This document shows, in pieces, positions 18,765-27,573 of a stretch of 64,000 nt of DNA (its first letter is position 1; each line of letters begins with the position of its first letter). The notes below the pieces were generated by a model, which did not search any database, was not told the DNA's origin, and worked only from the letters and a program-made list of their open reading frames with translations. Source of the stretch: an uncultured Actinomycetes bacterium (GTDB taxonomy: Bacteria; Actinomycetota; Actinomycetes; Mycobacteriales; Mycobacteriaceae); assembly GCA_903884065.1 (NCBI GenBank), contig CAISDL010000042.1, forward strand, positions 1 to 64,000, read 5' to 3'. The position numbers and the translations under genes were made by a program.

Positions 18765-19280
18765 CTAATCATGGGTGACGGGCTTGCGCAGCACCTGGCC
18801 GGTCTGCGGATCCCAGCCGGCCGAGATCGAATTGTCGCCCTCGTGGCCCATCAGGGTGGTGTAGGCGATCATGACCACGTCGCCGGTCTTGTTGTCGGTC
18901 AGCACGTTGCGGGAGGTGACGATGTCGGCGCCGAACCGTTCGTCGACGGAGTCGATGTACATGGTGGCCTCCACCACATCGCCCTCCACGATGGGCCTGA
19001 GGAACTTGAATTTCTGGTCCACCTGGACGATCTGCATGGTCTCGAAGCCGACGTCGACGTGCTGGAAGAAGTGCCGTTGGGTCATCACCGCGATGATCGA
19101 CACGAAGGTCAACGGCGCCACCAGTCCGCTGTAACCCATCTCGGTGGCCACCGCCGGGTCGACGCTGGCCGGATCGTGGGCCTTGACGGAATTGGCGTAC
19201 TGGCGAATCTGCTCGCGGCCCACCACAAAAGGTTCGGGGTATTTCCAGACCATGCCCCGGATATCGGTCTTGAGCGCCAT
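18765..19280 (-). CDS. hadC: (3R)-hydroxyacyl-ACP dehydratase subunit HadC
   Basis: The 171-aa product belongs to the FAS-II dehydratase of mycolic acid synthesis. HadBC prefers longer meromycolate intermediates. It has the single hot-dog fold of a structural MaoC-type subunit, and the segment VGREQIRQYANSVKAHDP closely parallels HadA. The catalytic Asp/His pair belongs to HadB. It begins 1 base after the hadB stop, so the three genes form a tight operon after rpmG. Confidence 0.95.
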   Translation of the reverse strand: MALKTDIRGMVWKYPEPFVVGREQIRQYANSVKAHDPASVDPAVATEMGYSGLVAPLTFVSIIAVMTQRHFFQHVDVGFETMQIVQVDQKFKFLRPIVEGDVVEATMYIDSVDERFGADIVTSRNVLTDNKTGDVVMIAYTTLMGHEGDNSISAGWDPQTGQVLRKPVTHD

Positions 19281-19281
19281 G

Positions 19282-19710
19282 TCAGGCCAGCTTCGCGGTC
19301 GCCACGGCGCGGCCGAAGATCTTCTTGCCGTTATGGGTCGCGGTCAGCGCGATCGTCGCCGCCTTGTTCTCCTCGTCAACCGACTTCACACGGCCGTTGA
19401 ACACGATGTCGGCGCCCACCCCGTCGTTGGGCACCGGCACGATCGCGGTGAAGCGGACGTTGTACTCCGTTACTGCACCCGGGTCGCCCACCCACTCGCT
19501 CACGTAGCCGCCGCCGAGGCCCATGGTGAGCATGCCGTGCGCGATGGCGGTATCGAGTCCCACCTGCTTGGCGATCTCATCGTCCCAGTGGATGGGGTTG
19601 AGGTCGCCGGAGACGCCGGCGTAGTTCACCAGGTCCGCCCTGGTGAGATTGATGGTCCTCTCGGGCAACTCGTCGCCGACCTTGACCGAACTGAACTCAC
19701 GCAATGCCAT
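19282..19710 (-). CDS. hadB: (3R)-hydroxyacyl-ACP dehydratase subunit HadB (catalytic)
   Basis: The 142-aa product is the shared catalytic subunit of HadAB and HadBC. The R-hydratase signature YAGVSGDLNPIHWDDE carries the catalytic Asp and His, and HGMLTMGLGG follows. ATG 19710 is chosen because MALREFSSVKVGDELPE is the family N-terminus; the frame stays open upstream into hadA. It overlaps the hadA end by 14 bases. It dehydrates 3-hydroxyacyl-AcpM in mycolate chain elongation. Confidence 0.96.
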   Translation of the reverse strand: MALREFSSVKVGDELPERTINLTRADLVNYAGVSGDLNPIHWDDEIAKQVGLDTAIAHGMLTMGLGGGYVSEWVGDPGAVTEYNVRFTAIVPVPNDGVGADIVFNGRVKSVDEENKAATIALTATHNGKKIFGRAVATAKLA

Positions 19711-20176
19711 CGTTGAAGCCACTCTCTCCACTGTCGTCACTCCGCCCGGCGAGCGTCGTGTAAGTCTCCTGTACCGCCTCGCCATCCTGGTTCGTAATGA
19801 CGTTCTTGGTGACGATGATGTCGGTTCCATGCGCCTGCCGGACCTCAAACACGTAGACGTCGCAAAAGAGCGTGTCGCCGGCGACGACCGGCTTGAGGAA
19901 CTTCAGCGACTGGTCGACATGGACGATCTGCTTATCGGTGATGCCGATGTCGGCCGATTCGAAGAACGCCCGCAGGGCGACGTAGCCGAACACCGAGATG
20001 AACGTCAGCGGCGGTATCAGGCCCTTGTGCCCGAGTTCCACTGCTGCGGAGTCGTCGAAGTGCGCCGGGTCGGTGTTCTGCACCGCCGTCGCGTACTCGC
20101 GAATCTTCTCGCGCTCTACCAGGTAATAGTCAGGATGCCGATAGTGCGTTCCGACCAATTCCTTCGAAAGAGCCAC
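19697..20176 (-). CDS. hadA: (3R)-hydroxyacyl-ACP dehydratase subunit HadA
   Basis: This 159-aa hot-dog-fold structural subunit pairs with HadB to form the early FAS-II dehydratase, the target implicated in thiacetazone and isoxyl resistance. Visible segments are YYLVEREKIREYATAVQNTD and GLIPPLTFISVFGY. It lies 3 bases after rpmG and overlaps hadB by 14 bases. No sign of damage. Confidence 0.95.
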   Translation of the reverse strand: MALSKELVGTHYRHPDYYLVEREKIREYATAVQNTDPAHFDDSAAVELGHKGLIPPLTFISVFGYVALRAFFESADIGITDKQIVHVDQSLKFLKPVVAGDTLFCDVYVFEVRQAHGTDIIVTKNVITNQDGEAVQETYTTLAGRSDDSGESGFNDGIA

Positions 20177-20179
20177 GTG

Positions 20180-20347
20180 TCAGCGGGACTCTTTGTGCGC
20201 CTGGTGCTTGCCGCAGTTGGGGCAGAACTTCTTCAGCTCCAACCGGTCGGGATCGTTGCGCCGGTTCTTTTTGGTGATGTAGTTCCGGTTCTTGCACACT
20301 TCGCAGGCCAAGGTGATCTTGGGCCGCACATCTGTACTTGACGCCAC
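20180..20347 (-). CDS. rpmG: 50S ribosomal protein L33
   Basis: This 55-aa gene uses a GTG at 20347. The product starts [18 protein letters not shown], continues with [15 protein letters not shown] and ends [17 protein letters not shown]. The paired cysteines (CEVC and CPNC) make it the zinc-binding C+ form of L33, matching RpmG2 of M. tuberculosis, which sits at the same place before hadA. Zinc-free paralogues usually lie elsewhere under Zur control. Confidence 0.96.
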   Translation of the reverse strand: MASSTDVRPKITLACEVCKNRNYITKKNRRNDPDRLELKKFCPNCGKHQAHKESR

Positions 20348-20381
20348 GTCAACTGCTCTCTTTCGCGATCGTTCGTCTGCG

Positions 20382-20455
20382 TAGCGGTGGGGGGGCTCGA
20401 TCCCCCGACCTCACGATTATGAGTCGTGCGCTCTAACCAGCTGAGCTACACCGCC
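20382..20455 (-). tRNA. metT: tRNA-Met (CAT anticodon)
   Basis: On the minus strand from 20455, the acceptor GGCGGTG pairs with CACCGCT (one G-U at the end), with discriminator A at 20382. The anticodon loop is CTCATAA (CAT) and the T arm includes GGATCGAGCCC. The first pair (G1-U72) is not the 1-72 mismatch expected of an initiator, so it is probably elongator Met. The order thrT-metT-rpmG is conserved in mycobacteria. Confidence 0.95.
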
Positions 20456-20491
20456 GTGCCGGAGCCGCCGCCGAATGAACGACGTCCACCG

Positions 20492-20564
20492 AGCCCCCTA
20501 ACGGAATCGAACCGTTGACCTTTTCCTTACCATGGAAACGCTCTACCGACTGAGCTAAGGGGGC
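20492..20564 (-). tRNA. thrT: tRNA-Thr (GGT anticodon)
   Basis: On the minus strand from 20564, the acceptor GCCCCCT pairs with AGGGGGC, with discriminator T at 20492. The anticodon loop CATGGTAAG carries GGT, and the T arm is CGGTTCGATTCCG. CCA is not encoded. It is first in the thrT-metT-rpmG-had block, 36 bases before tRNA-Met. Confidence 0.95.
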
Positions 20565-20696
20565 CTGACCCGCGTCGCGGACCCTAGAGAGAGTACAACC
20601 TGCGGTTGGACGCAACCAAACCGCAGCGAAGGTTCCGTTGAGACGGCAATATCTGGCGCGGATGGTCCAACCCGAACGAGACGAGGAGCCCCGGCC

Positions 20697-21233
20697 CTGC
20701 ACGTACTTTTCGTCTGCACCGGAAACATCTGCCGCTCTCCTACCGCCGAGCGGCTCGCCGCCGCATTCGGAGCACAACTGGAGATCCCCGACTTCACTGC
20801 GTCAAGTGCCGGGACGCGGGCGATGATCGCCCACCCCATGCATCCCGAAGCCGCCCGCGTTCTGGAGGACCTGGGCGGGGACCCCTCCGGCTTCGCGGCA
20901 CGGCAGCTCACACCCAAGATCGCCTCGGGGGTCGACCTCGTCATCGCCATGACGCGGGCCCACCGCGATGCGATCCTCGAACTGGCCCCGCGCCAACTCC
21001 ACCGCACCTTCACCCTGGCCGAAGCCGCCCGGCTGGTATCGGAGTTCGGCGCCCAGGACGTCAAGGGCCTCGCCGCCCTGCGGCCGCAACTGCGGCCCGG
21101 CGACGCCGCCGACATTCCCGACCCGATCGGCCAGGACCCGGACGTCTTCAACCGCGTCGGTTCCCGGATCGCCGAGTTGATGCCCCCCGTCATGGAGCTT
21201 TTCCGGCGATCATCGGCCGACATCAGGCCGTAG
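20697..21233 (+). CDS. low-molecular-weight protein-tyrosine phosphatase-like protein with apparent CTG start
   Basis: The 178-aa product has the LMW-PTP loop near its N-terminus: HVLFVCTGNICRSPTAERLA with nucleophile Cys7 and Arg13, then SSAGTRA. The C-terminal general-acid region is probably IPDPIGQD. No ATG, GTG or TTG is in frame upstream of the P-loop; the first ATG (20823) lies after it and would delete the active site. A CTG at 20697 follows GAGGAG (20683-20688) by eight bases and gives the normal family N-terminus. A non-canonical start is therefore inferred. The family includes arsenate reductases and protein phosphatases, and the substrate is unknown. Confidence 0.78.
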   Translation: MHVLFVCTGNICRSPTAERLAAAFGAQLEIPDFTASSAGTRAMIAHPMHPEAARVLEDLGGDPSGFAARQLTPKIASGVDLVIAMTRAHRDAILELAPRQLHRTFTLAEAARLVSEFGAQDVKGLAALRPQLRPGDAADIPDPIGQDPDVFNRVGSRIAELMPPVMELFRRSSADIRP

Positions 21234-21280
21234 CCGTCCACACTGGGGAAGCCATCCACCGGGGGCTTAATGTTGGAGCC

Positions 21281-21997
21281 ATGGCATCGACTGACCGCCT
21301 CTATTTCCGGCAGCTGCTGTCCGGCCGCGACTTCGCCGCCGGCGACCCTATCGCCCAGCAGATGCGCAACTTCGCCTACCTCATCGGTGACCGCGAAACC
21401 GGCGCGGCGGTGATGGTCGACCCCGCCTACGCGGCCGGTGACCTGCTCGACACCCTCGAGTCCGACGGGATGACCCTCTCCGGCGTGCTGGTGACCCACC
21501 ACCACCCCGACCACGTCGGCGGCTCGATGATGGGCTTCACCCTCAAGGGACTGGCCGAGCTGCTGGAGCGGGTCAGTGTCCCGGTCCACGTCAACACCCA
21601 TGAGGCGCAATGGGTTTCGAGGGTCACCGGAATTCCGATGAGCGACCTGACGTCGCATGAGCACGGCGACAAGGTCAACGTCGGCGACATCGAGATCGAA
21701 TTGCTGCACACACCCGGCCACACCCCCGGCAGCCAGTGTTTCCTCCTCGACGGCCGCCTGGTTGCCGGGGACACCCTGTTCCTGGACGGCTGCGGCCGCA
21801 CCGACTTCCCCGGCGGCGACGCCGACGAGATGTTCCGCAGCCTGCAGAAGTTGTCCCACCTCTCCGGCGATCCGACGGTATTCCCGGGACACTGGTATTC
21901 CGCCGAACCCAGCGCCGGCCTCGAGGATGTCAAGCGCAACAACTACGTCTACCGGGCCTCCAACCTGGAGCAGTGGCGCGCCTTGATGGGCACCTGA
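21281..21997 (+). CDS. metallo-beta-lactamase-fold hydrolase (glyoxalase II-like)
   Basis: The 238-aa product has the zinc-binding motif THHHPDHVGG (HxHxDH), then HTPGHTPGSQC, AGDTLFLDGCGRTDFPGGD and a final FPGHW histidine. These give a complete binuclear metal site. It corresponds in position and type to Rv0634c, annotated as a glyoxalase II-like protein. The substrate is likely a thioester, but this is unproven. It lies 48 bases after the phosphatase gene and is followed by echA3. Confidence 0.88.
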   Translation: MASTDRLYFRQLLSGRDFAAGDPIAQQMRNFAYLIGDRETGAAVMVDPAYAAGDLLDTLESDGMTLSGVLVTHHHPDHVGGSMMGFTLKGLAELLERVSVPVHVNTHEAQWVSRVTGIPMSDLTSHEHGDKVNVGDIEIELLHTPGHTPGSQCFLLDGRLVAGDTLFLDGCGRTDFPGGDADEMFRSLQKLSHLSGDPTVFPGHWYSAEPSAGLEDVKRNNYVYRASNLEQWRALMGT

Positions 21998-22034
21998 GTA
22001 ACGTCATCGCCCGACAGCCCAGAGAAGGAGCACC

Positions 22035-22730
22035 ATGAGCCTCAGCTACCGCCGCGACGAATCGATCGCCGTCATCACCATGGACGACGGCAAGGTCAAT
22101 GCACTGGGGCCCGCCATGCTCGCCGAGATCAATAAGGCACTGGACCAGGCCGAGAGCGACGACGCCGGCGCGGTCGTGATCGCCGGAAACGACCGGGTCT
22201 TCAGCGGCGGATTCGACTTGAAGGTGTTCCGTTCCGGCGACGTCCAGGCGTCGATCGACATGCTCACGGCGGGCTTTGAGTTGTCCCACCGACTGCTGTC
22301 GTTCCGCAAGCCGGTGGTGGCGGCGTGCACCGGGCACGCGATTGCCATGGGGTCGTTCCTGGCCTGCAGTACCGATCACCGAATTGCCGCCCCGGGCTAC
22401 AACTTTCAGGCCAACGAGGTGGCGATCGGCATGGTTCTGCCGTACCCGGCCCTCGAAGTGCTGAAACTGCGGCTGACCCGATCGGCCTACCAGCAGGCCG
22501 TCGGCCTCGCCAAGGCGTTCCTTAGCGACACCGCACTGGCCGGCGGCTGGGTCGACGAGTTGGTCATGGCCGACCTGGTGCTGGATCGGGCCTGCGAGGC
22601 CGCCAAGGATTTCGCCACCACCCTGAACGCCGGCGCCCACTACGCGTCCAAGATGCGGGCCCGCCAGGAGGCACTGGACGCCATCCGGCACGGTATCGAC
22701 AACATCCACACCGAATTCGCCTCGCCCTAA
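22035..22730 (+). CDS. echA3: crotonase/enoyl-CoA hydratase family protein EchA3
   Basis: The 231-aa crotonase-fold protein has the oxyanion-hole segments AGNDRVFSGGFDLKV and CTGHAIAMGSFLACSTDH. The SGGFDL form and short length match EchA3 (Rv0632c), which occupies the same relative place near the thrT-metT region. The usual paired catalytic glutamates of true enoyl-CoA hydratases are not evident in the GSFLACSTDHRIAA region, so activity on CoA thioesters may differ. A GAAGGAG ribosome binding site precedes the ATG. Confidence 0.88.
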   Translation: MSLSYRRDESIAVITMDDGKVNALGPAMLAEINKALDQAESDDAGAVVIAGNDRVFSGGFDLKVFRSGDVQASIDMLTAGFELSHRLLSFRKPVVAACTGHAIAMGSFLACSTDHRIAAPGYNFQANEVAIGMVLPYPALEVLKLRLTRSAYQQAVGLAKAFLSDTALAGGWVDELVMADLVLDRACEAAKDFATTLNAGAHYASKMRARQEALDAIRHGIDNIHTEFASP

Positions 22731-22733
22731 AAG

Positions 22734-23504
22734 GTGAACCGCTTCGCCGGTCGGGTCGCGATCGTCACCGGCGCGGGCGCGCCGGACGGGATCGGCGTGG
22801 CGGTGGCCCGGCTGCTGGTTGCCGACGGCGCGGCGGTGGTGCTGGGCGCGACGTCCGACCGTATCCACGACCGCGCGGCCGAGTTCGGTGATGCCGCCGT
22901 CGGCGTGGTGATCGATCTGACGACCGAGGCGGGCGCCGAGGCACTCGTGCGAACGGCAGTGGATCGCTGGGGCCGGGTGGACGTCCTGGTGAACAACGCC
23001 GGCATGACATCGGTGGCGTCTGGTTGGGACGCCGACGGCGACGTCGCTGCGCTGTCGCTGGCGGAATGGGACGCGACGATCGCCCGCAACCTGACGACGG
23101 CGTTTCTGATGTGCCGAGCGGTGGTACCGGTGATGATCTCGGCGGGGTACGGGCGAATCGTGTCGGTCGGTTCGACGACCGGAACGGTCAACGCGATGCC
23201 CGGCCAGTCCGGATACACCGCCGCCAAAGCCGCGCTGGTGGGATTCACCCGCGCCCTGGCGCTGGAGGTCGTCGGTCAGGGCGTGACCGTCAATGTCGTT
23301 GCGCCCGGATATGTTTCGACCGGTTCCCAGTTGGACTTCGAAGCAGTGGCAGCGGCCGCAGGACCGATCGGGCGCAGTGGGACCCCGGCCGAGATCGCCG
23401 CATGTGTGGCGTTCCTGGCGCATGAGTCGGCATCCTTCGTCACCGGCGCGGTGCTGGTGGCCGACGGTGGGCACGGTCTCCCGGAAACCTGGCCGCGGCC
23501 CTGA
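22734..23504 (+). CDS. SDR-family NAD(P)-dependent oxidoreductase
   Basis: This 256-aa classical short-chain dehydrogenase starts at a GTG 3 bases after the echA3 stop. The cofactor motif VTGAGAPDGIG, the NNAG strand, the catalytic Ser in VGSTTGTVN and the YTAAK Tyr-Lys pair are present, and the C-terminus has TGAVLVADGGHG. These complete the active site of a FabG-like reductase or dehydrogenase. Coupling to echA3 suggests fatty-acyl or related metabolism; the substrate is unknown. Confidence 0.88.
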   Translation: MNRFAGRVAIVTGAGAPDGIGVAVARLLVADGAAVVLGATSDRIHDRAAEFGDAAVGVVIDLTTEAGAEALVRTAVDRWGRVDVLVNNAGMTSVASGWDADGDVAALSLAEWDATIARNLTTAFLMCRAVVPVMISAGYGRIVSVGSTTGTVNAMPGQSGYTAAKAALVGFTRALALEVVGQGVTVNVVAPGYVSTGSQLDFEAVAAAAGPIGRSGTPAEIAACVAFLAHESASFVTGAVLVADGGHGLPETWPRP

Positions 23505-23507
23505 CGC

Positions 23508-23745
23508 CTAACCAGCGATCCAACTGCGGGCCTCGTCGATGTCACCGGCCGGGCGCCCCGAAGCTGTCCCAGCCGGGGAAGTGCGGCGCCTCGATGATCA
23601 GGCCGTTGAGATCACCATGCTCGTCGATCTGCGGGTCGACGGCTTTACCCAACTCGACGAAGTCGGACTTCTCCAAGGCCGAGTCAGGCCGCAGGGTGAG
23701 GACGGCGGTGGCGGGATCGAGGTGGTAATCAATCATGGCTGCCAT
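23508..23745 (-). pseudogene. SpoIIAA/STAS-like small protein with internal deletion
   Basis: The 67-codon frame from ATG 23745 (MAAMIDYHLDPATAVLTLRP ... GLIIEAPHFPGWDSFGA) looks like the first half of a SpoIIAA-like (STAS/SEC14-type) protein of about 120 residues, but then stops. Just after, in another frame, GDIDEARSWIAG ends at 23508-23510. This resembles the normal C-terminal helix of the family. The missing middle (about 35-40 residues) and the frame change indicate a deletion. A functional short protein cannot be excluded. It lies downstream of the haloalkane dehalogenase gene. Confidence 0.5.
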
Positions 23746-23787
23746 CCTCAGCGCGGCCGCAGAGCGCGGCCAGAGGAGAAAGTCCCC

Positions 23788-24690
23788 TTAGAGGCTGGCT
23801 TCCCAGTCCAGCAACCGGCGGGCCAACTCCGGCCCGGCGTCCTCCTGGATGAAGTGGCCGGCATTGATCCGGGCGTGCGGCTGCCCGGCGGCGCCGGGGA
23901 TGTGACGGATGAGCGGCTCGTCTGCCTTGCCGAGGATCGGGTCGCGGTCACCGAAGACGCACAGCACCGGTTTGTCCCAGCGGCCCAACACATCCCAGGC
24001 GGCACGGTTGGCGGGGATCGCCGGATCAGCCGGCGAGGTCGGGACCAACAGCGGGAAGGCGCGCGAACCGGCCTGGAAACTCTTGTCCGGGAAGGGGGCG
24101 TCGTAGGCCGCCCGAACGGCCTTGGGCACCGTACGGACGGTGCCGCGGTCCACCAGCCAGCCCGAGGGCAGCGCCGGGGCGTACTTGGCAAAGGCCCGCC
24201 AAATGCGGAACGCCAGGGGCGTGGGCTGCTCGGCGATGGGCAGAAAACCGTTGGCGATGAACAACTTTGCGAAACGGTCGGGATGCTCGGCGGCCACTCG
24301 CAGCCCGATCAGCGAACCCCAGTCCTGAACGACCGCGGTGACGTCACGCAGGTCCAGCGTCGTCATCCACGATGTCACCCACTCGACGTGGCGCTGATAG
24401 GTGTAGTCCTCCTGTCGGGTCGGCTTGTCCGAGCGGCCGAAGCCGATGAGGTCGGGAGCCAGCACCCGGTGTCCGGCAGCGGCCAGCGGCGCAATCATGC
24501 TGCGGTACAGGTAACTCCAGGTCGGCTCACCATGCAGCAGTACTACGGGAGCCCCGTCGCGGGGGCCTTCGTCGACGTAGTGCATCCGCAGCGGCGGGGC
24601 ACCATGAGATTCCACCTCAACGTAATTCGGCGTAAAGGGGTAACCGTCCAGATCGTCGAACCGCGAGTCCGGCGTGCGCAGAAAGTCCAC
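23788..24690 (-). CDS. haloalkane dehalogenase (subfamily HLD-I)
   Basis: This 300-aa alpha/beta-hydrolase should cleave carbon-halogen bonds hydrolytically. The catalytic set is visible: nucleophile Asp123 followed by halide-binding Trp124 in VVQDWGS, acid Asp250 in FGDRDP and base His279 in [14 protein letters not shown] (53-58) forms the oxyanion region. Length and motif spacing match mycobacterial HLD-I enzymes such as Rv2296/DhmA. It starts 3 bases after the upstream symporter gene, so both are probably co-transcribed. The natural substrate is unknown. Confidence 0.9.
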   Translation of the reverse strand: MDFLRTPDSRFDDLDGYPFTPNYVEVESHGAPPLRMHYVDEGPRDGAPVVLLHGEPTWSYLYRSMIAPLAAAGHRVLAPDLIGFGRSDKPTRQEDYTYQRHVEWVTSWMTTLDLRDVTAVVQDWGSLIGLRVAAEHPDRFAKLFIANGFLPIAEQPTPLAFRIWRAFAKYAPALPSGWLVDRGTVRTVPKAVRAAYDAPFPDKSFQAGSRAFPLLVPTSPADPAIPANRAAWDVLGRWDKPVLCVFGDRDPILGKADEPLIRHIPGAAGQPHARINAGHFIQEDAGPELARRLLDWEASL

Positions 24691-24693
24691 AGC

Positions 24694-26139
24694 TTATCTA
24701 AGCAGTGAACTCCGCGACCGGGTCCAGATGTCCCCCTCGAGAGGGCCGGGCAGCGAGGCCTCCTCGGCGACGAACACCGGATCGTCGCCGGCCTCGGCCT
24801 GCAGGTGGTAGTTCCGCAGCAGAGCGAAGGCCCACTTGCCCAGCAGCACGATCGCGATCAAGTTCACGATGGCCATGAAGCCCATCGAGATGTCGGCGAT
24901 ATCCCATACCGTCGAGAGCTTGGCGAGGCCGCCGAGACCGATAGCCGCCAGCACCAACAACCGGAAAATCGTGATGCCACGGTCCTTGACGCCGAGGAAG
25001 AACAGGTTGATCTCGGCATACACATAGTTGCCCAGTACCGAGGAGAACGCGAAGACGAACACCAGAATGGTCATCAACCAGGTGGTCCACGGTCCGAGGC
25101 TGGCGGCGACGGCCGACGCGGTCAACGAGGCTCCCGCCATCTTGCCGGGGGCATGCGGATCATAGATCCCCGGGCCGGAGACCAGGATGATCAGCGCCGT
25201 CGCGGTGCAGATGATCATGGTGTCGACGAAGACGCCCAGCGACTGGATCAGACCCTGCTTGACCGGGTGGGAGACCGTTGCGGTGGCGGCGACGTTGGGT
25301 GCACTACCCATGCCGGCCTCATTGGAGAACAACCCACGCTTGAGTCCGTTGAGCATCGCCGCGGCGATACCTCCGGTGAACCCGCCGGCCATCTGCTGTA
25401 ACCCGAAGGCGCCACCGATGATCTCGGCGAAGGCCTGCGGCAGGTTGCCGATGTTGAGGGCGATGATCACCAACGCCAGCAGCACGTAGGCCAGTGCCAT
25501 CAGCGGCAACACGATCTCGGCCACCTTCGCGACCCGACGGACACCGCCGAAGAGAATCGGTGCGGCCAGCAGCACCAGACCAATGGTGGTGTAGTGCACT
25601 TCGACCGCGTGCGAGGAATTGAGCACATCGGCAATCGCATTGGCCTGCACCATGTTGAACGCGAAGCCGAAGGTGAACACCAGCAGCACCGCGAAGAGCA
25701 CGCCCCCGGGTCGTGAGTTCAGACCTCGCTGGATGTAGAACGCTGGCCCGCCGCGGAAGGTACCGTCGCCGGCGCGGACTTTGAAGACTTGGGCCAGTGT
25801 CGCCTCGACCAGGGCGGTGGCCATGCCGATCAGGGCGACGATCCACATCCAGAAAATCGCACCGGGGCCGCCGACGGTCAGGGCGATCGCGACGCCGGCG
25901 ATGTTGCCGGTGCCCACCCGGGAGGCCAGGCCGACGCAGAAGGCCTGGAACGACGAGATGCCGCCGTCGCCCACCCGGGAATTGAAGAGTTGGCCCAGCA
26001 TCCGCCGGAAGTAGCGGAACTGGACGAACCGCGTCCTGATGGTGAAATAGATTCCGGCCGCAACGAGCAGGTAGATCAGCACGTAGGTGTACAGAATCTT
26101 GCTCACCGGGTCGATCAGGTTGGCCTGAATGAAATCCAC
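24694..26139 (-). CDS. alanine/glycine:cation symporter (AGCS) family transporter
   Basis: The 481-aa membrane protein has about ten or eleven helices. The AGCS signatures are RVGTGNIAGVAIALTVGGPG near residues 75-95 and GLFSNEAGMGSAPNVAATA in the middle. These transporters import alanine or glycine with Na+ or H+. ATG start at 26139, 75 bases downstream of the L,D-transpeptidase stop, which leaves little room for a regulatory element. D- or L-alanine supply for peptidoglycan could link it loosely to that neighbour, but this is inference. Confidence 0.92.
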   Translation of the reverse strand: MDFIQANLIDPVSKILYTYVLIYLLVAAGIYFTIRTRFVQFRYFRRMLGQLFNSRVGDGGISSFQAFCVGLASRVGTGNIAGVAIALTVGGPGAIFWMWIVALIGMATALVEATLAQVFKVRAGDGTFRGGPAFYIQRGLNSRPGGVLFAVLLVFTFGFAFNMVQANAIADVLNSSHAVEVHYTTIGLVLLAAPILFGGVRRVAKVAEIVLPLMALAYVLLALVIIALNIGNLPQAFAEIIGGAFGLQQMAGGFTGGIAAAMLNGLKRGLFSNEAGMGSAPNVAATATVSHPVKQGLIQSLGVFVDTMIICTATALIILVSGPGIYDPHAPGKMAGASLTASAVAASLGPWTTWLMTILVFVFAFSSVLGNYVYAEINLFFLGVKDRGITIFRLLVLAAIGLGGLAKLSTVWDIADISMGFMAIVNLIAIVLLGKWAFALLRNYHLQAEAGDDPVFVAEEASLPGPLEGDIWTRSRSSLLR

Positions 26140-26214
26140 ACGTCACCTCCGCTTGGCGATTTTGCGAATCTTTGCATCAACTCGCCGGGGGTGCAGCATA
26201 AATGCCTGATCGAC

Positions 26215-27537
26215 TTACGGCACGGGTGCCGGGGTCGGCGCTCCAGCCTGCGCGACAGGTGCCGGTGGCGGCACGTCCTTGGCAGCCAGCGCGCTGCCCT
26301 TGATCCACGTCTTCCACGGAACCGACCAGCTACCGCCCTGCGCAACCGTGAGCGGCGGACCGCCGGTGTAGCGGACCTCGATCGGGTCACCCGGCTGAAC
26401 GAAGTCGTAGTACCACTTGGCGTTCTCGGTGTTGAGGTTCAGGCAGCCGTGCGAGAGGTTGGTGTTGCCCTGCGCCCAGATCGTGTCGTTGAGTTCGTGC
26501 AGGTATACGCCGTCGGTGCTGATCCGGGTGGCCCAGCCGATCTTGCGGTTGTAACTGTCGGCGGACCCGAGGGGAATCCCGTAGGTCAACGAGTTCATGG
26601 TGACCACCTCGCCCTTGTCCAGCACGCTGTAGATGCCCGGCGGGGTCCACCAGTGGAACTCTTTGCCCGCGACGAACGAGGTTCCGCCGCGGCCCATCGA
26701 GGTCGGCATCGTGCGCACCAACCGGCCGTTGTCGAAGACGCTGACCTGCTTGGTGATGTCGTTGGCGATGGCAAGGTGGGCCGCGCCGATGTTCATGGTC
26801 GCGTGCGCATCGGTCTGACCGTAGAGGCCGTCCCCCAGCTTGAGACCGAACACGTTGAGGTCCACGTCAATCCTGGTGCCCGGCGCGTAGAAGTTCTCGG
26901 GACGCCACTGCGCGACGGAGTCGCTGATCCAGTTCCACGAACCCTGCACCGGCGGGTTGGTGCGCACGATCATGTGCTTCTCGGCCAGGACCTTGTCGGT
27001 GATCGCCTCGTCGAAGTGGGCCTGGACGATGCTGGCCACGCCGTAGCGCACGTCGGGATTGGGGGCGAAGCCGCCCTGAACCTCGATGTAGGGATGGACA
27101 TAGTTGTTAGGCGCCAGGGTGCTGAAATTCGTGGTGCGCGACAGCGGAACCCCGCTGGTGCTCTTGCTGTTGACCGTCATGGTGTAGGTCCGGGCGAAGT
27201 TCAGTCGCTGGGTGGGCGCCCACGAGGTGCCGTCGTCGCCGATGGCGCCCTCGACGGAATCACCCCAGTCGTCGGTGAGCGCCACGCTGGTGATCTTGCC
27301 GTCGACCACGTCCACCACCGGCTTGTCCAGCGGACTGATGTCCTCGGCCCCGTCGAACGGGGACACCCCGAGCAGTGGCGGAGTCGGCCGGGCCGGCGGC
27401 AATTCCGCGGCCGCGGTGGCCGTCGCGGTCTTGCAGCCTCCGTGGCAGCCGGGCAGTCCGGCGACGTCACTGACCAGCACACCACCAAGCAAGGTCAACA
27501 CGACCACGCTTGCTGTCCGCGCACGGCGGGGAAGCAT
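26215..27537 (-). CDS. L,D-transpeptidase with Ig-like domains, probable lipoprotein
   Basis: The 440-aa protein is predicted to form 3-3 cross-links in peptidoglycan outside the membrane. An N-terminal helix ends in LPGC, a candidate lipobox. Ig-like segments (about 40-250) are followed by the YkuD domain with HELND and the catalytic motif SHGCLNLNTENAKW. A Trp-rich C-terminal extension (WSVPWKTWIKG) packs on the domain in LdtMt2. ATG 27537 is chosen over 27573 because the signal peptide starts there and GGAG precedes it. Overall it resembles LdtMt2/LdtMt5-type enzymes, but the exact orthologue was not decided. Confidence 0.88.
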   Translation of the reverse strand: MLPRRARTASVVVLTLLGGVLVSDVAGLPGCHGGCKTATATAAAELPPARPTPPLLGVSPFDGAEDISPLDKPVVDVVDGKITSVALTDDWGDSVEGAIGDDGTSWAPTQRLNFARTYTMTVNSKSTSGVPLSRTTNFSTLAPNNYVHPYIEVQGGFAPNPDVRYGVASIVQAHFDEAITDKVLAEKHMIVRTNPPVQGSWNWISDSVAQWRPENFYAPGTRIDVDLNVFGLKLGDGLYGQTDAHATMNIGAAHLAIANDITKQVSVFDNGRLVRTMPTSMGRGGTSFVAGKEFHWWTPPGIYSVLDKGEVVTMNSLTYGIPLGSADSYNRKIGWATRISTDGVYLHELNDTIWAQGNTNLSHGCLNLNTENAKWYYDFVQPGDPIEVRYTGGPPLTVAQGGSWSVPWKTWIKGSALAAKDVPPPAPVAQAGAPTPAPVP

Positions 27538-27573
27538 CACCGATTCACTCCAGGGCAGTTGTCGAGGGGTCAC

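Noticed and set aside
21930..23474. 514-codon open frame on the minus strand
   Set aside because: Antisense to echA3 and an SDR gene with clear motifs; its translation is His/Arg/Gly-rich with no domain, typical of a shadow frame in high-G+C DNA.
26140..26214. Glycine riboswitch before the AGCS symporter
   Set aside because: Only 75 bases lie between the genes, too few for a tandem glycine aptamer, and no conserved core was seen.
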